Shown here piece by piece: positions 35,564-44,809 of a stretch of DNA of 64,000 nt. A model generated the notes under the pieces. It was not told where the DNA came from. It saw nothing but the letters and a program-made list of their open reading frames with translations, and did no database searches. The stretch lies in assembly GCA_020632995.1 (NCBI GenBank), contig JACKEN010000001.1, positions 2,178,461 to 2,242,460 on the forward strand, given 5' to 3'. A program made the position numbers and the translations under genes. This stretch comes from Deltaproteobacteria bacterium (lineage in GTDB: Bacteria; Myxococcota; Kuafuiibacteriia; Kuafuiibacteriales; Kuafuiibacteriaceae). Within the stretch, counting starts at the first letter, position 1; each line of letters opens with the position of its first letter.

Positions 35564-36412
35564 TCAGGCCGACGCGGCGGCGAGGAAGTCGACGATGTGC
35601 CGCGTGAGGTGCCCCGGGCTCTCCAGGTAGGGGCTGTGGCCGAGGCGCTCGGGCTCCACCAGCTCGGCGTGCCCCGGCAGGTGCGCGCGGAAGAAGCTCC
35701 GGTGCGCGTCGGGGAGGATGCGGTCGCCCTGGCCCCACACCACGAGGGTCGGCATTTCGAGCGCCTCGAGGTGCTCGGGCAGGAGCAGGTGCTCGGGGGT
35801 CACCGCGCCCATGAGCTCCCGCAAGGCGGGTTGCCCCATGCGCCTGCGCACCGAGAGGGCGAGCAGGTGGCGGAGCTTGGAGCGCTTGCCGAGGAGCCGA
35901 TCCGTGAAGTCGAGGGCCTCGGCGTGGGAGTCGATGAAGAAGACCTTGCGGAAGTCGTCCAGGGCCAGCTGATCCATGGCCGCGCCGCCGGGTGAGCAGA
36001 GCACCAGGTGGCTCACCTTCCCGGGGTGGGCCACCGCGTACTGGATGGCCGCGAACCCGCCCATCGAGTTCCCGAACAGCACCACCGGGCCGTCGATCAC
36101 CGCGTCGAGGGTCTCGAAGAGCCCGGCCTTGAGGGCGTCCGGGTGCGCGCCGTCGGTCGGCACCTCGCTGAACCCGTGGGCCGGCATGTCCGGCACCACG
36201 AGCTTCGAGACGTGACGCTTCAGGCGCACGAGGAGCGGGAGCATCTGCACCCCCGAGGCCCCGAAGCCGTGCAGGAGGACCACCGGCGGCAGGCTGCCCT
36301 GCCCTGGGGCCTCCAGGACGTGGATCTTCGCCACCGAGGTGTTGATCTCACGGCTCACGAAGCCGTTTCGCCGCAGGTACCTGCGGGCCACCCGCTCCGC
36401 GATCGACGCCAT
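35564..36412 (-). CDS. Alpha/beta hydrolase
   Basis: A 282-residue alpha/beta hydrolase: oxyanion region VVLLHGFGASGVQM, nucleophile elbow FGNSMGGFAA (Ser), acid region TLVVWGQGDRILP (Asp) and terminal His in RLGHSPYLE. It is most like lipase/esterase or C-C hydrolase members. The start ATG 36412 follows from the family N-terminus; longer in-frame starts run into the next gene's region. It has no signal peptide, so it is cytoplasmic. A GCAAG-N4-GTTGC dyad is at 35821-35834. Confidence 0.85.
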   Translation of the reverse strand: MASIAERVARRYLRRNGFVSREINTSVAKIHVLEAPGQGSLPPVVLLHGFGASGVQMLPLLVRLKRHVSKLVVPDMPAHGFSEVPTDGAHPDALKAGLFETLDAVIDGPVVLFGNSMGGFAAIQYAVAHPGKVSHLVLCSPGGAAMDQLALDDFRKVFFIDSHAEALDFTDRLLGKRSKLRHLLALSVRRRMGQPALRELMGAVTPEHLLLPEHLEALEMPTLVVWGQGDRILPDAHRSFFRAHLPGHAELVEPERLGHSPYLESPGHLTRHIVDFLAAASA

Positions 36413-36456
36413 GGGCGCATGCTGCCCGGGAAGAGGGGCCGCCGTCGAGGGCTGCC

Positions 36457-37680
36457 TCAACCGCCCACCCGCACCCGCACCTTGGCGCCGTCCTCCAGGG
36501 TCTCGGGGGGCTGCACCACCACATGGGCCCCGAGCTCGAGCCCCCCCGCCACGGCCGACTCCAGGGGGCCGTAGCTCGCCACCTCCACCGGCGCGCGGCG
36601 CACGACCCCGTCGTCCGCGACGAAGACCCACCAGCGCTCGCCCACTCGGAAGAGCGCGCCGGTGGGCAGCACCAGGGCGTCCTCCAGCCGGGCCACCGGC
36701 ACGCGCACGTCCACCCGGTAGCCGTCGCCCACCCGCGCGAAGTCGGGGTTCGCGCCCTCCGGATCCAGGATGACGTCCACCCGCTCCTCCTCCACCCCGA
36801 GGGCAGACATCCGGGGCGTGGCCACCGGCTGCACCGTGCGCACCCGGGCCTGGATCGGCTCCTCACCGCCCCAGCCTCGGACCTCGGCCATCACCCCCGG
36901 GCGGACGTGCACCGCGTCCGTGCTCAGCAGGTCCACCACGAGCTCCAGCGCGGAGGGATCGCCGACCTCGAGGATCGGCGTGCCCGCCGCCACGACGCCC
37001 TCGCTCTGTTGCCAGATCCGCAGCACGCGGCCGGCCACCGGGGCATGGAGGGCGATGCCTGGCGCCCCCCCAGGCCCCGGTCGCCCCAGGAGGGCCCGCA
37101 CCCGCGCGCGCTCATGCTCCGCAAGGTGGCTTGCCTGCTCGGCGAGCTCCAGGTCGCGGCTCGCCACCGTGTGCCGCTGCTCCGCCTGCTCCAGCTCCAC
37201 CGTGGTCACGGTGCCTGCGCCCGCGAGGCGTCTGGCGCGCTCGAGATCACGCGTCGCTTGCAGCAGCACCGCCTTGGCCCGCGCCTCACCCGCGCGCCCG
37301 GAGGCGAGCTGGGCCTCGGCCGCACCCTCCTGCTGCTCGAGCTCGGTCCGGGTGCGGGCGTCGAGGAGCGGCGACGGCGCGGCCCGCAGGGTGGCCACCA
37401 CCGCCTCCGCCTCCACCGCGTCGCCCACTTCGACCGCGAGGCGCTCCAGGTATCCAGCCATCGGGGCCGAGATCACATAGCGGTCTCGAACCCGCGCCCG
37501 GCCGTCCTCCTCGACGTAGCGCACGAAGGTGGCCTGGCGCACGCTGGCCAGCTCCACCTCGGGCCGCGGCGCCCCGAGCGCCGCCACGAGGACGAGGACG
37601 GCCACCACCGCCGCCGCGCCCGCGGCCCACATCAGACTGTGTCTCGCCCTCGCGCGGGCTTGTGGAGTCTTGGCGTTCAT
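36457..37680 (-). CDS. HlyD-family membrane fusion protein of an ABC exporter
   Basis: A 407-residue protein with an N-terminal membrane anchor (LMWAAGAAAVVAVLVLVAALG), a barrel-sandwich start (YVISAPMAGYLERLAVEVGD), a coiled-coil hairpin (about 100-190, Ala/Glu/Arg rich), the return barrel half (IALHAPVAGRVLRIWQQSEG) and a C-terminal beta domain. It links an inner-membrane ABC permease to an outer-membrane channel. Its ATG (37680) overlaps the stop of the FtsX-type permease (ATGA). The order ATPase, permease, fusion protein makes a complete MacAB/DevABC-like exporter operon, lacking only an outer-membrane factor. Confidence 0.88.
   Translation of the reverse strand: MNAKTPQARARARHSLMWAAGAAAVVAVLVLVAALGAPRPEVELASVRQATFVRYVEEDGRARVRDRYVISAPMAGYLERLAVEVGDAVEAEAVVATLRAAPSPLLDARTRTELEQQEGAAEAQLASGRAGEARAKAVLLQATRDLERARRLAGAGTVTTVELEQAEQRHTVASRDLELAEQASHLAEHERARVRALLGRPGPGGAPGIALHAPVAGRVLRIWQQSEGVVAAGTPILEVGDPSALELVVDLLSTDAVHVRPGVMAEVRGWGGEEPIQARVRTVQPVATPRMSALGVEEERVDVILDPEGANPDFARVGDGYRVDVRVPVARLEDALVLPTGALFRVGERWWVFVADDGVVRRAPVEVASYGPLESAVAGGLELGAHVVVQPPETLEDGAKVRVRVGG
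37121..37134. repeat. Perfect copy of the GCAAG-N4-CTTGC dyad
   Basis: GCAAG-GTGG-CTTGC in the coiled-coil-encoding part of the membrane fusion protein gene. Confidence 0.8.
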
Positions 37681-40040
37681 TCGCGCACCTTCAGAACCGC
37701 CACCAGATCGAGCCGATCCAGCCGACGCCGCACCGCCAGCGCGGTGACGGTGGCCGAGGCCAGGACCACCCCGACCGCGAGCGCCCACGTCCGACCTGCG
37801 ATGACGACAGGCAGGGAGAGGTCTTCGGGACCGAAGAGCTGCACCGCGGCGGTGCAGAGCCCCTGGCCCACCAGGGCCCCAAGAACCAGGGCGGGCAGGA
37901 CCTGCAGGGCCAGCTCCAGGATCAGGACCTCGGAGATGTCGCCTCGGGAGAAGCCCATGACCCGCATGGTGGCCAGCTCTCGCTCCCGCTCCGACACCTG
38001 GATGCGGGCCGCGTTGTACACGATGCCCGCCACCACCAGAGCGGCGAGCAGGGTGAGGACGAGCGAGAAGACCAGGACGATCTCCATCATGGTGTCCTGG
38101 AAGCGTGACAACATGGCTTGCTTCACCGAGAAGGTGACCACCGCCGGGAAGCGGGCCAGGCGCCCCTGGAGCCCGTCCGACGCCAGCGGATCGAGGGCGA
38201 CGAGGGCCAGCGACGCCGACGGCGCCTCCCCCAGGAGGGCACACAGGGCGTCCCGGTCCATGTACGCGGACATGCCCAGGCGCTCCTCCACCACCGCGGC
38301 CACCACCAGCGCTCGCCGCGGACGCTTGCCCTCCAGCACCTCCAGGGTCACCCGCGCGCCGGGCCCAACCCCGAGGCCGTCCGCAAGATGACTTGACATC
38401 ACCAGCCCATGATCGGGCAGGGTCAGCTCCGAGCCGTCCTTCCCCACCAGGCGGCGGAGGCCGGCGCTCCCCGGGAGCCCCATCAGCGCCACCCGCTTGT
38501 GGAGCCGCCCCGCTCGCATCCGCACCGGCACCACCCGCACCCCCTCGGCCCGTCGGATCCCAGGTACGTGCTCCAGGCTGCGCACCGCGCGGTCCGGCAC
38601 CGGATCCATGAACACCACCGACCCGTCCTCGCGCTGGACGCGCTGGAACTGGTGGACCACCAGCGCCTCGAAGGCGTCCTGCCAGAACGCCCCCACCACC
38701 AGGATGCCCATGGCCGCCGCAACCCCCACGGTGGAGCTGGCCGCCCGGAGGGGCCGCCCCGCCACGTTGCGGAGGGCCAGGCGGGCGGTCATCGGGAGGC
38801 GCGCCATGAGTCCCAGCCGCTCCAACCAGCCGCGCCGGAACGCGTGGGGCGGCGCGGGCTGCAGGGCCTCCGCCGGGGCGAGCCGGGCCAGGCGCAGGGC
38901 CGAGGCCAGCGCGCCCATGAGCCCCGCGCCCAGGCTGATCGCGAGGGACAGGACCAGCACCGAGGGCTCGGCCCGGAACTCGAACTCGGGGAAGCGGAAG
39001 AAGGCCCGATACATCGCGGTCATGCCGCCCCCGAGGAGCACCCCGAGGCCGACCCCCGCAACCCAACCTGCACCCGAGATCACGGTGGCGAGCAGGAGGT
39101 AGTGCCGGACCACGGTCCCGACCCCGAAGCCAAGGGCGCGCAGGGTGGCCACCTGGGTCCGCTCCTGGGCCACGATGCGGGCGAGGACCATGTTGAGGAG
39201 GAACGCCGCCACCCCCAGGAAGATCACCGGTAGCACGGTGGCCTCGACCTCCAGCTCCTGCAGCTCGCCGTCCACGAACTTGTGGGCGGGCTGCTCGCTC
39301 CGCCCGTTCGCGCCGTAGCCCCCGTGCGGCCCCAGCACCCGGTCCACCGCGCCGATCACCGCGTCCTCCCTCGCCCCCGGCGCGAGCCAGAGCTGGGCCT
39401 CGTTGAAGGTCCCCTCGGCCCGGTAGGCGGCGGCAAGCGTGCCTGCATCGAGCCAGATGACCCCGTAGTGCTCGTCGTCAGGAATGTGCTCTCCCGGCCG
39501 CATCACCGCCACGTGCTCGGCGCTCAGCACCGCCCCCACCACGGTGAGGGTCTCGCGCTGGCCGTTGAGGATCACCGGGAGGCGCTCGCCCGGGCGCATC
39601 CCGCGGGCCAGCGCGAAGGCCTCGTTGACCACCACCTCACGGGGCGCCTCCGGCCGCGGCAGGCGCCCCCACTCCAGGAGCAGGCGGCTCCGCGCGCCGT
39701 CTCCCGGCCGCGGCAGCGAGAGCGCGAGGGCCGCCACCGGGGCCCTCGCCTCGGGGAGGTCGAGGCGGACGCTGAAGGCCAGGCGGGTCTCGACCCCCTG
39801 GACCCCGTCGATCCGCGCAAGCTGTGTTGCCACTGCGTCAGGGGCGCGGGTGAGCCGCACGAAGACCTGCGGGAAGTGGGCGGTGGCGTAGAAGCCGGCC
39901 CGCGCGCGCTCCAGGGAGCGGAAGGTCCCGACCGCGGAGACGAGGATGGCCACCCCGGCCGCCACCACGAAGGCGATGCTGAGCACCTGCCACCGCAGGC
40001 GCCCGAGGTCCCGCCAGAGCTTCCTGGCGAGCACGCTCAC
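37677..40040 (-). CDS. FtsX-like ABC transporter permease (MacB/LolC-type)
   Basis: A 787-residue permease with an N-terminal helix, a large periplasmic domain, three helices near 270-390 (FLGVAAFLLNMVLARIVAQE), a second FtsX domain with TARLALRNVAGRPLRAA and three C-terminal helices including VSERERELATMRVMGFSRG. The duplicated FtsX layout is larger than MacB (about 650 residues) and lacks a fused ATPase. The GTG start at 40040 gives a 4-bp overlap with the ATPase stop; GTG 40043 is one codon earlier. It is coupled on both sides. Four dyads of the GCARG-N4 family lie within it. Confidence 0.88.
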   Translation of the reverse strand: MSVLARKLWRDLGRLRWQVLSIAFVVAAGVAILVSAVGTFRSLERARAGFYATAHFPQVFVRLTRAPDAVATQLARIDGVQGVETRLAFSVRLDLPEARAPVAALALSLPRPGDGARSRLLLEWGRLPRPEAPREVVVNEAFALARGMRPGERLPVILNGQRETLTVVGAVLSAEHVAVMRPGEHIPDDEHYGVIWLDAGTLAAAYRAEGTFNEAQLWLAPGAREDAVIGAVDRVLGPHGGYGANGRSEQPAHKFVDGELQELEVEATVLPVIFLGVAAFLLNMVLARIVAQERTQVATLRALGFGVGTVVRHYLLLATVISGAGWVAGVGLGVLLGGGMTAMYRAFFRFPEFEFRAEPSVLVLSLAISLGAGLMGALASALRLARLAPAEALQPAPPHAFRRGWLERLGLMARLPMTARLALRNVAGRPLRAASSTVGVAAAMGILVVGAFWQDAFEALVVHQFQRVQREDGSVVFMDPVPDRAVRSLEHVPGIRRAEGVRVVPVRMRAGRLHKRVALMGLPGSAGLRRLVGKDGSELTLPDHGLVMSSHLADGLGVGPGARVTLEVLEGKRPRRALVVAAVVEERLGMSAYMDRDALCALLGEAPSASLALVALDPLASDGLQGRLARFPAVVTFSVKQAMLSRFQDTMMEIVLVFSLVLTLLAALVVAGIVYNAARIQVSERERELATMRVMGFSRGDISEVLILELALQVLPALVLGALVGQGLCTAAVQLFGPEDLSLPVVIAGRTWALAVGVVLASATVTALAVRRRLDRLDLVAVLKVRE

Positions 40041-40753
40041 CACGCGATCTCCTCCGCGGTGATCCGGGTGCGGTTGCGCTCTTCGCTCGCGACGCGGCCT
40101 TGCGAGAAGTGCAGCACCCGGTCCGCGATGCCGGCGATCGCCGCGTTGTGGGTGATGATGGCGGTGGTGGAGGCCATCTTGCGGTTCACGTCCAGCAGGG
40201 CCTTGATCACCACCCGCCCGGTCTCCACGTCGAGCGCGCCGGTGGGCTCGTCACACAAAAGCAGGTCGGGTTGCTTCGCCACCGCGCGGGCGATGGCCAC
40301 CCGCTGCTGCTCACCGCCGGAGAGCTGCGAGGGGAAGTGGTCCAGGCGGTCGGACAGCCCCACGAGGGCCAGGGCCTCCTCCGCGCTCAGGGCCCGCTCT
40401 ACCAGCTCGCCCACCAGGGCGACGTTCTCCCGGGCGGTGAGCGCGGGCAGGAGGTTGTAGAACTGGAACACGAACCCCACGTGCTCACTGCGGTAGCGGG
40501 TCAGCTCGGCCTCGTCGGCCCGGATGAGGTCGTGGTCGCGATAGATCAGCTCGCCCGAGGTCGGGACGTCGAGGCCGCCGAGGATGTTGAAGAGGGTGGA
40601 CTTTCCGCTCCCCGACGGCCCGAGGAGCACCACCAGCTCCCCCGGCTCCAGGTCAAGGTCGACGCCCCGCAGCGCCTGCACCACGACCTCACCGGTGCGG
40701 TAGTCCTTCGTCAGGCCGCGCGCGTGGAGCACGGCGTCGTCCCCGGCGCCCAC
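40037..40753 (-). CDS. ABC transporter ATP-binding protein (MacB/LolD-type)
   Basis: A 238-residue ATPase with Walker A LLGPSGSGKSTLFN, signature SQLSGGEQQRVAIARA, Walker B LLLCDEPTGALD and switch His in IITHNAA. The sequence FVFQFYNLLPALTARENV is typical of the LolD/MacB group, which powers mechanotransmission through FtsX-type permeases. The likely start is GTG 40753. It is the first gene of the exporter operon and shares an upstream region of about 130 bp with the divergent small lipoprotein gene at 40886. Confidence 0.93.
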   Translation of the reverse strand: MGAGDDAVLHARGLTKDYRTGEVVVQALRGVDLDLEPGELVVLLGPSGSGKSTLFNILGGLDVPTSGELIYRDHDLIRADEAELTRYRSEHVGFVFQFYNLLPALTARENVALVGELVERALSAEEALALVGLSDRLDHFPSQLSGGEQQRVAIARAVAKQPDLLLCDEPTGALDVETGRVVIKALLDVNRKMASTTAIITHNAAIAGIADRVLHFSQGRVASEERNRTRITAEEIAW

Positions 40754-40885
40754 CTCTCAGGGTTGTGCACGGCACATGCCAGCGGGACCGCCTCGGACCC
40801 TGGCGGGCCGCGTCACAAGCCCGGAGCGCCGTTCGCAGAAGGTGCGGCTTGGCCGGGGCATGAGCCCCAGTATAGGGTCACGTGA

Positions 40886-41089
40886 GTGCAGTTCCTGGTG
40901 ACAGTCGCCCTCGGTACGTTGTGCTTGCTGGCCGCCGGTTGCCCCGACATGGCGGCGAGCTCGGTGCCCACCACGTGCGCCCGCGTCGGCGACAAGTGCA
41001 AGCTACCCAGCGGACCGCTCGGGGTGTGCCAGCAGACCGACTGCGCCGAGGGGAGCGGCCCGTGCTTCGTATGCCAGCCTCAGCACTGA
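40886..41089 (+). CDS. Small Cys-rich lipoprotein
   Basis: The 67-residue peptide has a signal helix and lipobox (LCLLAAGCPD, lipidated Cys near position 19), after which six more Cys occur in 45 residues (TTCARVGDKCKLP, VCQQTDC, GPCFVC). The pattern suggests a small disulphide-stabilised surface domain. The start is GTG 40886. Its 3' end overlaps the start of the downstream Tat-signal protein by 19 bp in a different frame, which supports co-translation. No family is known to me; similar tiny lipoproteins are common in myxobacteria. Confidence 0.6.
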   Translation: MQFLVTVALGTLCLLAAGCPDMAASSVPTTCARVGDKCKLPSGPLGVCQQTDCAEGSGPCFVCQPQH

Positions 41090-42108
41090 CCCGGCGTGCC
41101 CTCCTGGGCGGCGCCGCGGTGGCGGCGGGCGCGGGGCTCGGCCACCGGGTGTGGGGCGCGCCGACCGGCCGCGCGCTGCCCGCTGGCTTCATGAAGGGCA
41201 TGACGGTCTCGTGCCCGGGCTACGGGCAGATCTGGGGCAGCGAGACGATGCGCAGCACCCTGGCCGAGCTGAGCACCCTCGGGGTCGCGTGGACCGCGGT
41301 CCACCCCTACGCCGGGGTCGACCGGAGCGGCCGGATCCGCGCGCACCCGGCGGAGGAGACCGGCTACCTCCCCGCCTGCACCCGCATCGCGGCCGACGCG
41401 GGTCACCACCTGTTCTGGAAGCCGCACCTCGCGTACTGGGGCAGCTTCAGCTGGCGGGGCGACATCCACTTCGAGGACCCCGCGGCGTGGGACCGCTTCT
41501 TCACCGGCTACCGCGAGTTCATCGTCGACCAGGCCCGCTTCGCGGAGGCGCGGAAGCTGCCCCTGTTCGCGGTGGGGGTCGAGTACAAGCGCACCCTGCA
41601 GCACGAGGCCCGGTGGCGCGAGATCATCGCCGCGGTGCGCAAGGTGTACCGCGGCCCCATCACCTACGCCGCCAACTGGGACGAGGTCGAGCACGTGCCC
41701 TTCTGGGATGCCGTCGACCTCATCGGCGTGCAGTTCTACTTCCCCCTCAGCGTGGAGGCGGATCCGCCCATGACCGCCCTCGTCGCGGCCTGGGACGCGC
41801 CCCTGGCCCGCCTCGCCGCCGCCAGCCGAGCCCACGGCGGCCGCCCGGTGGTGCTCACCGAGATCGGCTACGCGCGCAGCATGAAGGCGGCGCGCGAGCC
41901 GTGGCAGCCCGACGTCGACGGGTCGGCCGGTGCGATCGACCTGCGCAGCAAGCTCCTCGCCGCCGCCCTCGCCCGCGTCTCGTCCGCGCCCCACATCCGC
42001 GGCGCGTTCTGGTGGAAGTGGATCCCGGGCCACGACGGCTGGGACCGCGACTTCTCCATGAAGGACCCCGAAGCCCGGGCCGCCCTGGCCGCCCACTGGA
42101 AGGTCTAA
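41071..42108 (+). CDS. Secreted TIM-barrel glycoside hydrolase-like protein (GH113-like)
   Basis: A 345-residue protein with a twin-arginine signal (LTRRALLGGAAVAAGAGLG). The mature part begins GFMKGMTVSCPGYGQIWGS and continues as a TIM barrel. Candidate catalytic acids are Glu in FAVGVEYKRT (end of strand 4) and Glu in VVLTEIGYARS (strand 7), the arrangement of clan GH-A; AFWWKWIPG near the end matches strand 8. It most resembles GH113 mannanase-type proteins, so a mannan or mannose-containing glycan is a guess at the substrate. The start ATG 41071 is set by the Tat motif and lies inside the upstream lipoprotein gene. Confidence 0.72.
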   Translation: MPASALTRRALLGGAAVAAGAGLGHRVWGAPTGRALPAGFMKGMTVSCPGYGQIWGSETMRSTLAELSTLGVAWTAVHPYAGVDRSGRIRAHPAEETGYLPACTRIAADAGHHLFWKPHLAYWGSFSWRGDIHFEDPAAWDRFFTGYREFIVDQARFAEARKLPLFAVGVEYKRTLQHEARWREIIAAVRKVYRGPITYAANWDEVEHVPFWDAVDLIGVQFYFPLSVEADPPMTALVAAWDAPLARLAAASRAHGGRPVVLTEIGYARSMKAAREPWQPDVDGSAGAIDLRSKLLAAALARVSSAPHIRGAFWWKWIPGHDGWDRDFSMKDPEARAALAAHWKV

Positions 42109-42167
42109 CTTAGAGCGGCGCTCGGCCGCACTTGTGCGCCCATCGGGGCGGCGCATACTTTTGGCGT

Positions 42168-44360
42168 ATGCGCTTCCTCGTCGTCGCCTCTGGAGTCTTC
42201 TCGGCGGTCCTGGCGGGGGGCGTGGCCCACGCCCAGCTGCCCACCGTGGTCGACGCGACGCTGACCCTCACCGGCAGCGCCGCCTTCGCGGGCGCGCAGT
42301 CGGCGCGCTTCGATCCCGCGGATCCCACCGCGCGGTGGGTTGCGCGTCGGGGCACCAACACCGACGGCCTCTATCGCATCGGCTTCACCGGTCGGGTGGA
42401 CCGGGTGGTCGCGGCGAGCAACCCGGCTGGCCTCCTCGTCGATCCTGCCACCGGCTACGTCTTCATGTCCGAGGACTTCGGCGGCGTGGTCTACCGCGTG
42501 GACACCCAGCAGCGGGCGCGCGCCACCTGGGTGAGCGGCCTCGCGGCGGGCGACGACGACCCGGTGGGGATGCGCATCGTCCCGGCCTACTACACAGGCG
42601 GGGCGGTCCGGCCCGGGCAAGCTGTGTTGACGGACCGCGGGTTCAACGGCCCCGACGGGGTCTGGGTGTGGACCACCACCATCGCCCAGGCCCAGCGCCT
42701 CCTCGTGCCCGACAGCTCGGCGCTGGTGGACGCGGTGGACCTCACGTTCGATCCCGACTTCCTCTACGTGGCGGACAGCGGAGACGCGGGGGCGGGCCAC
42801 CTGTGGCGCGTAGACGCGCTCGGCGCCCTCACCGATCTGCCCCTCGCCACCCCGCTCGCGAACCCGATGGCGGTGGCGTGGGATCCGCGCACGGGTGAGC
42901 TCCTGGTGTTGGACGACGCCACCGATCGGCTGGTCGCGGTCGACGTCGGCACCGGCGCGGTGCGCGACCTCGTCACCGGGCTGACGGTGGGCGGTGACGA
43001 GTGGTCCTCGGTCGACGTGCGCCCCGACGGGAGCCAGCTCCTGGTGACCACCAACGACATGGTGTTCACCTACTCGCGCTGCGCGAGCGGGCTCACCCCC
43101 GCCAACGACTGCGACGGCAGCGGGGTGCTCGACCTGTGCGAGATCGCCCAGGGCACCCGGGCCGACTGCAACGCGAACGGCGTGCCCGACGGCTGCGACG
43201 TGGCGGCCGGCACCAGCACCGACTGCGACCAGGACGGCGTCCCCGACGAGTGCCCCGCGTGTCCGCCGGTCGAGATCGTGGTGGTGTTCGACACCTCCTC
43301 GTCGATGGACGACGAGGCGGCGGCCCTGTGCGGACAGGCCGCCGCCATCCGCACCGAGCTCGCGGGCCGGGGCATCGACGTCAGCACCGAGCTGTTGGGG
43401 ATCAGCGCGACCCCGGGCGGCAACTACGCCTGCCTCGAGGACCAGGTCATCTTGCGCTACGGGACCACCGTGCCCGGCACGCCCCCGGTGGGCAACGAGG
43501 TCCTGGGCCAGTGCCCCGGCGGCAACGAGGTGGCGTCCGAGGACTGGGGCCGCGCAGCGTCGGTGGTGGCCGGCACCAAGGCCTGGACCGCCGGCGCGGT
43601 GCGGGTGGTGGTGCCGATCGCGGACGAGGGCCCGTGGTGTGGGGACCCGGTCAACGCCTACGACACGGATGCCATCACCCACGCGATCCTCACCGCCACC
43701 ACCGCGGGGGTGCGGGTCTCGCCCATCACCGGCACCGGCGCGAGCGCCCAGGTGGTCAGCCTCGCAACCCAGCTTGCCGCTGGCACCGGCGGGGTGAGCC
43801 ACGCCACCACCGCCGCCGACGCCGACCTCCCGCAGGCGATGTTGACGTTGGTCCAGAGCGCCTGCTTCTCCGCCGTGGACTGCAACGGGAACCAGGTAGT
43901 GGACAGCTGCGACATCGCGGGCGGCGCCAGCGCCGACTGCGACGGCGACGGCGTCCCGGACGAGTGCCAGGCGGTGCCGCCGGAGTGCCCCGACGCGGGG
44001 GTCGAGGTGGACGCGGGGGCGGCCGACGCGGGTGAGGTGGATGGCGGCGTGCAGGAGGACGGCGGCGCGGAGGAGGACGGCGGCGCGGTCGAAGACGCGG
44101 GGCCGCGTGACACCGGCGCGGTCGAAGACGCGGGGCCGCGTGACACCGGCGCGATCGAAGACGCGGGGCCGCGTGACAGCGGCGTGGTGGCCGACGCAGG
44201 GGCGCAGCCCGCCGACGCCGGCGTGACCGCGGACGCGGGGGTGGTGACCGGCGACGAGGGCTGCAGCTGCCGCGTCGACGCCGCAAGCGGCCCTGCACCG
44301 GCCGCGTGGCCGGTGTTCGCCGCGCTCCTCGCCATAGCCACACGCCGGCGGCGCCGGTAG
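42168..44360 (+). CDS. Large surface protein: beta-propeller, vWA domain, Ca-binding repeats, MYXO-CTERM tail
   Basis: The 730-residue protein has a signal peptide (LAGGVAHAQ), propeller-like repeats (about 25-305), calcium-loop repeats (DCNANGVPDGCDVAAG; DCDQDGVPDEC), a vWA domain with MIDAS VVVFDTSSSMDDEAA (about 365-565), and another calcium repeat (DCNGNQVVDSCDIAGG). An Asp/Gly/Ala-rich spacer with three exact 11-residue repeats (EDAGPRDTGAV type) follows. The tail has the Cys motif GCSCRV, a hydrophobic helix and RRRRR. The whole layout says secretion, cleavage or sorting by a myxosortase-like system and surface attachment. The ATG at 42168 opens a clean signal peptide. Confidence 0.8.
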   Translation: MRFLVVASGVFSAVLAGGVAHAQLPTVVDATLTLTGSAAFAGAQSARFDPADPTARWVARRGTNTDGLYRIGFTGRVDRVVAASNPAGLLVDPATGYVFMSEDFGGVVYRVDTQQRARATWVSGLAAGDDDPVGMRIVPAYYTGGAVRPGQAVLTDRGFNGPDGVWVWTTTIAQAQRLLVPDSSALVDAVDLTFDPDFLYVADSGDAGAGHLWRVDALGALTDLPLATPLANPMAVAWDPRTGELLVLDDATDRLVAVDVGTGAVRDLVTGLTVGGDEWSSVDVRPDGSQLLVTTNDMVFTYSRCASGLTPANDCDGSGVLDLCEIAQGTRADCNANGVPDGCDVAAGTSTDCDQDGVPDECPACPPVEIVVVFDTSSSMDDEAAALCGQAAAIRTELAGRGIDVSTELLGISATPGGNYACLEDQVILRYGTTVPGTPPVGNEVLGQCPGGNEVASEDWGRAASVVAGTKAWTAGAVRVVVPIADEGPWCGDPVNAYDTDAITHAILTATTAGVRVSPITGTGASAQVVSLATQLAAGTGGVSHATTAADADLPQAMLTLVQSACFSAVDCNGNQVVDSCDIAGGASADCDGDGVPDECQAVPPECPDAGVEVDAGAADAGEVDGGVQEDGGAEEDGGAVEDAGPRDTGAVEDAGPRDTGAIEDAGPRDSGVVADAGAQPADAGVTADAGVVTGDEGCSCRVDAASGPAPAAWPVFAALLAIATRRRRR
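44091..44189. repeat. 33-bp in-frame tandem repeat in the vWA surface protein gene
   Basis: Three consecutive copies of a 33-bp unit start at 44091, 44124 and 44157 and encode 11-residue repeats of the EDAGPRDTGAV type in the stalk before the MYXO-CTERM tail. They are almost identical, pointing to recent expansion; stalk length may vary. Confidence 0.9.
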
Positions 44361-44479
44361 GCGGCTCGACCCGGACCGACGCTCGAAGACCAGAACGGAG
44401 GGCCGAGCCGTCGCCGCGGGTCGGGCTCCGCCCGCCGTTCCCGCCGGCTCGCCGCAGCCACCCGCCTTCAGATCTGGAA

Positions 44480-44762
44480 GGGCCGCGGATCGGAGCATGA
44501 GGAACCTGAGGCTTGGGGCCTGAAGCCTCGAGCGTGGAGCCTGGAGCGTGGAGCCTGCGGCCTGAACCTGAGGCCTGAAGCCTGAAGCCGGTGTCTGAAC
44601 CCAGAGCCTGAAGCCTGTCTCTGAACCCTGAAGATCCCCCGCCACCGAGTCTGAAGTCCCTCGGTCGCCCCACCCCGTGGTCTCCCTGTCGAGGCCGATG
44701 CGGTGCCATGGGCTTCAGGCCTCAGAGACAGGCCTTCAGCGTCAGGGCTCAGATTTCAGGTC
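44480..44762. repeat. Convergent-junction inverted repeat, copy 3
   Basis: Most of the 449-bp gap between the convergent vWA-protein and pseudokinase genes is made of CCTGAAGCC-type words up to GCCTGTCTCTGAACCC (44613-44628), a spacer of about 80 bp, and the reverse-complement arm GGCTTCAGGCCTCAGAGACAGG (from 44711). The remainder, 44361-44480, shows no gene or recognisable signal. The same core word and the same convergent context as copies 1 and 2 support a common function. Confidence 0.7.
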
Positions 44763-44809
44763 GCAGGCGCCACCTGGACCCAGGTCTCGGGCGGCGCTAC
44801 CGCGAGGCG

